Assembly: GCA_964482845.1 (NCBI GenBank)
Contig: CAYZZE010000095.1
Location: 1-8,966, forward strand
DNA: 8,966 bases
Direction of reading: 5' to 3'
Origin: VGPI01 sp964482845
GTDB lineage: Bacteria; Cloacimonadota; Cloacimonadia; Cloacimonadales; Cloacimonadaceae
The notes beneath the pieces are model-generated. The model made no database searches, was not told where the DNA came from, and was given only the letters and a program-made list of their open reading frames with translations. This document shows, in pieces, positions 1 through 6,600 of the stretch. Position numbers and translations under genes: made by a program. Every line of letters begins with the position of its first letter. The first letter of the stretch is position 1.

Positions 1-1
1 C

Positions 2-148
2 AGTTTACGATTTGTTTTTGGCACACTTAGGTCAAAGGGAATAGACTTGGTAGCCGTGGTGAAGCGGGACGGACAGAATCTTAATTATGAGGTCATTGTT
101 TTATACAAGTTCGATCTCATGAGAGGGCTTATGTGCAAAGGTCTTTAA
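2..148 (+). CDS. Possible C-terminal fragment of a convergent unknown protein (5' end outside window)
   Basis: From base 2 the plus strand is open for 48 codons to a TAA at 146-148, only 9 bases before the stop codon of the OmpA-family gene on the other strand. The predicted tail includes the stretches GIDLVAVVKRDGQ and YEVIVLYKFDLM, which alternate hydrophobic and polar residues like beta strands and look protein-like. I do not recognise the family. A frame of this length can stay open by chance (roughly one in ten for one frame), so the call rests on length, protein-like composition and the tidy convergent placement. The alternative is plain intergenic DNA. The minus strand of the same interval has only short frames broken by stops. 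Confidence 0.35.
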   Translation, partial: SLRFVFGTLRSKGIDLVAVVKRDGQNLNYEVIVLYKFDLMRGLMCKGL

Positions 149-157
149 GGATTCTTA

Positions 158-2641
158 TTATTTGATCACTTTTACTTCGACGCGGCGGTTACGGATCTTG
201 CCTTCCAGAGTTCGATTGTCTGCAACTGGTCTGGTAAGTCCATAGCCAACGGAGGTCAAGCGTGCCTGGTCGATTCCTTTGGAAATGAGGTATTTTCTTA
301 CTGATTCCGCTCTGCGTCCGGAAAGACCAAGGTTATATTCGGCAGTTCCGATGTTGCAGGTATGGCCGGAAATCTCGACTTTGATCTCGGGATTGTTGAG
401 CAGCGTCAGCACGATCTGATTGAGGATCGGCATCGATACCGGCAGTAATTCAGCACTGTCGAACTTAAATTGGACATCGTCAAAGATAAATATCTTCTCT
501 TCAATCAGACGTTTGAGTACGATATTGAGTTCCTGGGTCTTCGCACCCGCGGCAATCTCCAGCACCCGACGGAACTGGAAGAATCCTTCCTGGTCAACAA
601 TGACAGTATATCTATTGACAACCGGTAGCGGGAACCGGAATCTACCGGTTTCTGCATTTGATGACGTGACTTCCACAAAGCGGTTATTATCGATGATGTA
701 GGAGAATTCAATATCCACGCCCATGGGTTTTCCATCTTCATCGGTCACGATGCCATAGAATTCGATCATTTGACGTTCATCAGCCATTATGGCATCAATA
801 TCCACAACATCTGCAACGCCACTGACAAGGACGATATCCAGGCGGAATTGACGTTGACCCCGTTCCAGTTCTACCTCTTTGGAGAATGGCAGATAATCAT
901 CCAAATTGACTACCACGGTATAAGTAGAGGTGTAGGGGAGACGGATCTCAAACTGCCCGTCGTCACCAGATTTGGCAGTGCGTTCGAATCTGATCCTTCC
1001 GATCCGGTAAACAAAGTGGATCGGAGCAGCAAGGGTTTTACCTGTTTCATCACTGACCGAACCGATAAAGGTGACATAGTCGCGAACCAATTCATCATCA
1101 TCGTCGGTGAGAACTCTGGCGATATCGATATCATCGGCGATACCGCGCTTGAGCGTAATGTCATATCGACAAGCCAGTATTCCACGCTGCAGTTCCAGAT
1201 CGTCCCGATAGGGCAGGAATCCGGTTTGATTGACGACAACCGCATAGATAGGAGCATAAGGCAAAGAGATTTCATACAATCCCGCAGGATCAGAGACCAC
1301 GGTTCTTTGGAACCGAGTTCTGCCCATTCGATAGACGAAGTGGATCTGCGTTTCAAGGGGAACCTTTTCCTGATCGGTCACGCGTCCGGAGAAGACAATA
1401 TACTGTCTGGGCGGTCTCTCGTCCTCGGGCAACATCCGTTCTTCCAAATCCATATCCTCTTCAAATGGGATAACGATCTTTTCGCCAGTGTCTTCATCGT
1501 ATTCCACATGCTCACGAGGGGCATAGACTACATTGATAGTGTAAAGATTTTCAAATCCTTCTACATCCCGATCGGTACTGATGAATGCTTCATTAGTGTG
1601 TTTGATGCGGTAGAAATAGCGGTCGTTTCCGATCGAATTGAAAGGTATTCCAAGGTTTTCCGGAACTGACCACTTTGTCCATCCCTCGCCCAATCTAACG
1701 GCTTTGAATAAGTCATATCCACCGAAGCCGGGATGTCCGTTCGATGCAAAGAACAATGTTCTACCATCATAGTCGAGAAATGGGGTTTGTTCGTTGCCCA
1801 GGCTATTGATCCTTGTCCCGAGGTTGATCAGCTCTCCCCATTGATCGCCTTCGAGGACGCTTACCCAGATATCGGTTCCACCGTATCCGCCTTCCCTGAC
1901 AGACACAAAGAACATCAATGAGTCCTCATAGACCGTCGGTTGAGTTTCGGTTTGAGGAGTATTGAGTTCAGTAATGGGACTGGGTTTTCCCCATCTGCGG
2001 TCAAAGGTGCTTTGATAGAGGTCGCCATCGATCTTGCCGCGCTCATAGTTACCAAAGAGATAGGCGATCCTGCCATCCCGGGAAAAACTGCCGAGGGATT
2101 CATTGCCGTCGGTATTCCATTCATCGATGAATTCAGGTCTGCCCCAACCGGTATTAAGCCGTTCGCTGCGCCAGATGTTTTCTTTTTCGCGGCGGGCAGG
2201 TCTAAGGGAGGTAAAATATAGGTATTTGCCCTCATTATCAGTTACAGCGCCAAAATCGGAATTGCGGCTGTTGATATAAGCCGGTATCTTTCGAATACTG
2301 ACTTTCTCGAAGATCAATGACTGCATATCTATGATCTCGAGATAGGTCTGTGCTTGATCACGGAAACGCAGGTCACCGCTTTCCAGGTATTCATTCAGCC
2401 AAAACTTGGCGGACTCGGAATTGTGTAGCGCGATATTGGCAGTTCCGATCCAGAAAAAATACTCCGGACGGTTGCCGCCGGCAGCGTCATTGGCATCATT
2501 AAACATCCTGATGGCATTACGGTAGTCCCCGCGCTGATAATACTCAAGGGCTTCCTGAGCATAGCGCTCTCCAGAAAGGCCGATTGCAGACAGTCCTATC
2601 GCCAAAACCATTATGACGATACACAATACTAAGCGTCTCAT
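158..2641 (-). CDS. PorE-like OmpA-family protein: TPR, beta-propeller, three regulatory-like domains, OmpA_C
   Basis: 827 residues from the preferred start at 2641. A positively charged N-terminus (MRRLVLC) and a hydrophobic run to about residue 23 form a signal peptide. The only early Cys is not preceded by a small residue, so I see no lipobox. Residues 26-86 hold two TPR-like helical repeats. About 115-370 are PD40/WD40-like propeller blades (GGTDIW, GFGGYDLF, DGRTLFFAS). Three carboxypeptidase-regulatory-like beta-sandwiches follow (about 413-498, 520-605, 624-710). OmpA_C is at 716-827, with GHTCNIG (759-765), LSGRRA (773-778) and a C-terminal NRRVEV. This domain order matches PorE (PG1058) of the Porphyromonas T9SS, which links the outer-membrane machinery to peptidoglycan. 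PorE has one regulatory-like domain, against three here. It is the last gene of the operon, 23 bases after the PorV-like gene, and ends in tandem TAATAA. It could instead be a general OmpA/PD40 envelope protein; the T9SS role is inferred from architecture and neighbours. Confidence 0.85.
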   Translation of the reverse strand: MRRLVLCIVIMVLAIGLSAIGLSGERYAQEALEYYQRGDYRNAIRMFNDANDAAGGNRPEYFFWIGTANIALHNSESAKFWLNEYLESGDLRFRDQAQTYLEIIDMQSLIFEKVSIRKIPAYINSRNSDFGAVTDNEGKYLYFTSLRPARREKENIWRSERLNTGWGRPEFIDEWNTDGNESLGSFSRDGRIAYLFGNYERGKIDGDLYQSTFDRRWGKPSPITELNTPQTETQPTVYEDSLMFFVSVREGGYGGTDIWVSVLEGDQWGELINLGTRINSLGNEQTPFLDYDGRTLFFASNGHPGFGGYDLFKAVRLGEGWTKWSVPENLGIPFNSIGNDRYFYRIKHTNEAFISTDRDVEGFENLYTINVVYAPREHVEYDEDTGEKIVIPFEEDMDLEERMLPEDERPPRQYIVFSGRVTDQEKVPLETQIHFVYRMGRTRFQRTVVSDPAGLYEISLPYAPIYAVVVNQTGFLPYRDDLELQRGILACRYDITLKRGIADDIDIARVLTDDDDELVRDYVTFIGSVSDETGKTLAAPIHFVYRIGRIRFERTAKSGDDGQFEIRLPYTSTYTVVVNLDDYLPFSKEVELERGQRQFRLDIVLVSGVADVVDIDAIMADERQMIEFYGIVTDEDGKPMGVDIEFSYIIDNNRFVEVTSSNAETGRFRFPLPVVNRYTVIVDQEGFFQFRRVLEIAAGAKTQELNIVLKRLIEEKIFIFDDVQFKFDSAELLPVSMPILNQIVLTLLNNPEIKVEISGHTCNIGTAEYNLGLSGRRAESVRKYLISKGIDQARLTSVGYGLTRPVADNRTLEGKIRNRRVEVKVIK
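512..1405 (-). repeat. Three tandem carboxypeptidase-regulatory-like domains inside the OmpA-family gene
   Basis: Three protein repeats of about 86 residues lie at 1405-1148, 1084-827 and 772-512. Shared features are G-x-V-[ST]-D near the start, a central [IH]-F-x-Y-R/I...RF motif, F/Y-E-I/F-x-LPY/LPV, then YxVVV or YTVIV followed by a D/G-F/Y-LPF-like strand. The first two are clearly closest (IHFVYRMGRTRFQRT against IHFVYRIGRIRFERT); the third is more diverged. Acidic linkers (DDIDIARVLTDDDDE, and VVDIDAIMADE) separate them. This looks like internal duplication of one beta-sandwich domain, seen directly in the translated sequence. Confidence 0.8.
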
Positions 2642-2648
2642 ACGGTAA

Positions 2649-2655
2649 CTCCCTT
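2649..2655 (-). promoter_or_regulatory. Ribosome binding site that decides the OmpA-family start
   Basis: The minus strand reads AAGGGAG, then 7 bases, then ATG at 2641-2639 followed by MRRLVLC and the hydrophobic signal segment. The ATG eight codons upstream (2665-2663) overlaps the previous stop as TGATG but has no purine-rich site before it. The downstream ATG gives a normal signal-peptide start directly after a good Shine-Dalgarno, so I prefer it. Coupled initiation at TGATG remains possible. Confidence 0.7.
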
Positions 2656-2664
2656 GGACTATCA

Positions 2665-3648
2665 TCAGAACCGCATGATCAGCGATACGATGTGTTCGTC
2701 GTTGAAGGTCTCATTCGGCTTTATCCGGTAGGCATAATCGACCTGGAGATTACGGAAACGAAGACCACTGCCGGCGGTGAAGCGGCCATTATGAAAACCG
2801 AGCCGGATACCTGTGCTGGTGCTGGACAGCAATCCCTGCCAGGTAGTTTTTTCCTCGGTACGGATCACGGACAATCTGGCATCGGCTTCCACGTCCTTGC
2901 CAATCGCTGTCCAGTATTCAGCGCCAAAATTGAAATAGGGATCTACATCCTTTTCCAAGACGACATCTGCCGCGAGGGTTATCCCCAGGAAGGGAAAGGC
3001 ACCCACACCGACAGATAGTTGATAAGGGATCAGGTCACTACCGATCTTACCATAAAGGTCACGAGCATTCAATCCGGCAACCAGATATTGGTTGATGTCA
3101 TACTTGATTCCCAGATCCAGTCCAAGGCCATTTTCAGTATCCATATCCATGATGGAAAGGTAAAACTTAGCCGCGGCACCAAACTGGAATCTCTTCCAAT
3201 GGTTGGCATAACTGAGTGCGATACTATGTTCGTTATTACTGAAGGTTCCGGTGGGTTGACCATTATCATCATATCCCTCAATGTCACCGACCGAAGCATT
3301 TTGCCAGGAGAGGGCAAGAGCACCCCAATCGTATCTTTGTCCAATGGCAGCGTAGGTGTAGGAACGATCGAACACCATATTGAGATTATATTGGGTTGCC
3401 ACTTCCACATCTTTGATGGCAAAGAGTCCGGCGGTATTCCAATAAGCGGCATTGATATCACGGCTGATGGCTGTTCCGGCGTTTCCCATAGCCATTATCC
3501 TGCCGTCAACTCCGAGCCGCACATATGCGGCTGCGGAATTGTTACCGGCAATTACGGGAGAGGCGATGATCATGAGTATGACCGTAACGAGCAGGTAGTA
3601 TTTGATGTACTTCATGACGTTTCCCAGAGTGTTATCAATCTTTTTCAT
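2665..3648 (-). CDS. PorV/PorQ-family outer-membrane beta-barrel protein
   Basis: 327 residues. The N-terminus has a basic stretch and a hydrophobic segment (about 17-34, ending SPVIA) fitting a signal peptide cut before GNNSAAAY. The mature start carries the family hallmark RLGVDGRIMAMGNAGTA (44-60) followed by DINAAYWNTAGL, as in PorV/PorQ and related FadL-like barrels. The rest is alternating strands rich in aromatic residues and Gly, and the last residue is Phe (SLIMRF), the usual signal for the BAM complex. In known T9SS, PorV binds cargo C-terminal domains and carries them from the translocon to the attachment complex, while PorQ works with PorU/PorZ. Which branch this protein belongs to cannot be read by eye. 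It starts 12 bases after the repeat protein's stop, so it is probably co-transcribed and co-translated. A strong RBS supports the first ATG over the in-frame ATG at 3615. Confidence 0.85.
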   Translation of the reverse strand: MKKIDNTLGNVMKYIKYYLLVTVILMIIASPVIAGNNSAAAYVRLGVDGRIMAMGNAGTAISRDINAAYWNTAGLFAIKDVEVATQYNLNMVFDRSYTYAAIGQRYDWGALALSWQNASVGDIEGYDDNGQPTGTFSNNEHSIALSYANHWKRFQFGAAAKFYLSIMDMDTENGLGLDLGIKYDINQYLVAGLNARDLYGKIGSDLIPYQLSVGVGAFPFLGITLAADVVLEKDVDPYFNFGAEYWTAIGKDVEADARLSVIRTEEKTTWQGLLSSTSTGIRLGFHNGRFTAGSGLRFRNLQVDYAYRIKPNETFNDEHIVSLIMRF

Positions 3649-3652
3649 TATT

Positions 3653-3660
3653 CCCTCCTC
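3653..3660 (-). promoter_or_regulatory. Strong Shine-Dalgarno of the PorV-like gene
   Basis: The minus strand reads GAGGAGGG just after the TAA of the upstream gene. The AGGAGG core lies 5 bases before the ATG at 3648. It fills almost the whole 12-base intergenic gap, leaving no room for a separate promoter or terminator there, so the two genes share a transcript. Confidence 0.8.
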
Positions 3661-6600
3661 TTATTTCACGGCGATCTTGATGGTTCTTTCGGTACGGTTG
3701 ATGCCGTCATTGGCAACGATCTTGGCAAAGTAAGTCCCACGGGCAAGTTTGGTTCCACTGTCATTATTCAGATCCCATGGGATCTCCAGCATGTTGGTAT
3801 TGGTAGTGGGAACGGTGAGGGTTCTAACTTTCTTTCCAGTGAAGTCGAAGATCGAAACAGTCACTTGGACGTTGTCGTTGCGACTGAGGATGACTTTGAT
3901 CCGGCAGGATGTGATGGCAGGGTTGGGGTAGGCATGAGATGTAGCGCTGATCTCCAATTCCTGAGATTGATATTCGATGGTGGTGGTCATACTGCCGGGG
4001 CTTTCCACGCCATTATAAATGGCAGTCACATAATACTGATACGTTACGTTGCTTTGTATCTGATAATCGTCCCAGAGATACACGCTATCTTGGAAAGCAG
4101 TGATCGGGACATCATTTAACTTAGTGTATGTCGGTTCCGTGGTTCGTCGCCGGTAGAGATTGAATCCATCCAAGCCGCGTTTGCTTGCTATCGGTGAATT
4201 CCACATGATTCTGATGTATCCAGCATAATTGAAGGCACGGACTTCGATCGGCACCAGCAGGACGGAATATACTACCTGGGTAATCTGGCTGTCGATCCAG
4301 CCTTGACGGTATGCTTTTGCTTTCAACATCAGGTTCTGGGCAAGGGCGGGGATTAAAACTGGTTCAGTGTATAGAGGTGAATCGGTTGTGGGATCACTGC
4401 CGTCCAAGGTATAACGGATCTGGACGCTGTCCGTGACGCTGCTGATCGTTATCAGTTGTGCTTCTGGATAGATGCCGCCGGGAACAGAGAAAGTGGGATT
4501 TGCAACTGTTCCTGTGATTCGGTAATCACCATTGATCACGGGACTTTCCATCCAATTAGGTGCAAATCCCTTGATCTTGATGCGAGTCCAGGAATTGAGC
4601 GGCAGATGTATCGGAGCAGTGTATTGCGGTGATCCGGTAGTAGGTTCACTTCCGTCAAGGGTATAACGGATCACAGCATCCGCAGGCAAGATCGGGGCAG
4701 CAATGCTGATCGATTGGTCAGCAGTATATGTTCCGGGTGCAGGCGTGAAGGGCGAAGGAGCCAGAGCCACCGATCCGGTGATCGTATAAATGCCTGTGAA
4801 AGTCTCGCTGCTTGTCCATCCATCTCTAAACGCTTTGACTTTCAGAACGAAATTGGGAGTATTGAGTCCAATATCGACAGGAGTACTAAAGACAGGGGAA
4901 TGAGTATTGGGTTCACTTCCATCGGTAGTATAACGGATCACGGCATCGGAAGGATAGGTTTGAGTGATCGATGCGATCTGCTGAGCAGTTTGATATATTC
5001 CTGGAGCAGGAGAGACAACCGAAGGATCAGTAAACGAAACCTGCCCGGTAATCAAATAATCGCCTGATTCCCAAGTGCTGGGTAGCCAGTAAGGAACATA
5101 TGCCTTTACTTTCACATGGTAAGCAGTATCAGCATTCAATGGGATGGGTTGGAGGTATACCTCAGAATTTTCATCCGGAGTGGAACCATCCAGGGTATAT
5201 CGGATCGTTGCACCCATCGGATCAGTCCTGCCTATCGCCAGTAATTGCGGTGTTTGATAGGTACCGGGGGCTGGAGTGAATACATTACCGACCCATCCGA
5301 CCGTTCCAGTCACGATGAACGTTCCGCGATACACAATACTGGCAGTCCAATCGGGATAGTATGCCCTGATATTGAGACGCTTTGTTTCTCCTCGATTGAC
5401 GACCAAGGGCTGGCTATGATCCCAGATCGGGGAATTGACATCCGGATCAGTGTCATCCAGGGTATATCTTATAGTCGCTCCCGCTGGCGTAGTATTGGTC
5501 GTAACATACACATTTATCGGCTCAGTATAGATCTGACCCGGGTTGTGGGTGAAGGGATTTGCCGGTAGAGCAACTTGCCCGGTGATTGTATAGACGGCAG
5601 TCTGAGTAGCGCTGGTTGTCCAATTTGCCAGGAATGCTTTTACTTTGAGTGTTCTCGCCGTATTGAGCGGGAATTCGATCGGTCCGGTATAGATCGGCGA
5701 AGTGGTGGTCGGATCAGTTCCGTCAATTGTATATCGAACCAAAGCACCTGCTGGGATGGTAGTATTGACTGTTACCATCTGCGCTGTCTGATAGGTTCCT
5801 GTAGGAGGATTAAACACCGGCATATTGAAAGTTACCTGACCAGTGACCACATAAGTGGCAGACTGGGGATTGCTGGGAGTCCAGCCATCCTTGAATGCGA
5901 TCACGGTTATGTTAGTCGTGCTGTTAAGTGGCAGCAATATTGGATTTTGATAGGCGGGTGAATTATGGTTGGGGGTAGTTCCATCCAAAGTGTATCTGAG
6001 TGTTGAACCTGTCGGGATGGTATTGGTATTGAGGGCTATTGCTTGTGCTGTCTGGTATGTTCCGGCAGGAGGTGTGAACAACGGAGTGGGAAGAACAACC
6101 TGTCCGGTGACAACATAGGTTGAGGAATAAACCGGGCTGTTTGTCCAACCTGCCTTGAAAGCACGAACCTTGATGGTGGTCGTAGTCCCCAACGGGACTA
6201 CGATCGGTGATGCATAAATAGGCGAAGCAGAAGTGGGATCTGAGCCATCAGTCGTGTAACGGATAAGAGCATCTAAAGGAACTGGTGTGCCAATAACTCC
6301 AACGGTCTGTGCAGTTTGGTAAATGCCGGCAGGAATACTGAACACCGGTGTGGAAATGATCACTTGACCAGTGATGAGATATGTCGCTTCATAAGTAACA
6401 CTGGGCAGCCAGCTATTCTGGTATGCTTTTACTTTGAGGGTAGTATTGGAATTCAATCCGAGCGAAATCGGTGTCGAATAAAGAAGTGACGTTACGGTCG
6501 GTTCACTTCCATCGGTCGTATATCTGATCGTAGCACCGGCAGGGATAGTGACAGGATTGATCGATATCAACTGAGTTGACTGATATGTTCCTGCAGCGGG

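Noticed and set aside
115..124. Ten-base palindrome TCTCATGAGA near the operon's 3' end
   Set aside because: Perfect but with no loop and no T-run nearby, so it is not a convincing terminator or operator; likely chance.
770..1669. 299-codon open frame on the plus strand, antisense to the OmpA-family gene
   Set aside because: It lies wholly opposite a gene with clear domains and a good RBS; its translation has no recognisable motif and reads like a mirror of the repeat structure of the real frame.
3649..3660. Possible separate promoter for the PorV-like gene
   Set aside because: Only 12 bases separate the genes, nearly all used by the Shine-Dalgarno; no -35/-10 pair was recognised in the coding end upstream.
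3019..4119. 366-codon open frame on the plus strand
   Set aside because: It spans the end of the repeat gene, the 12-base gap and most of the PorV-like gene, all well supported on the other strand; no domain is visible in its translation.
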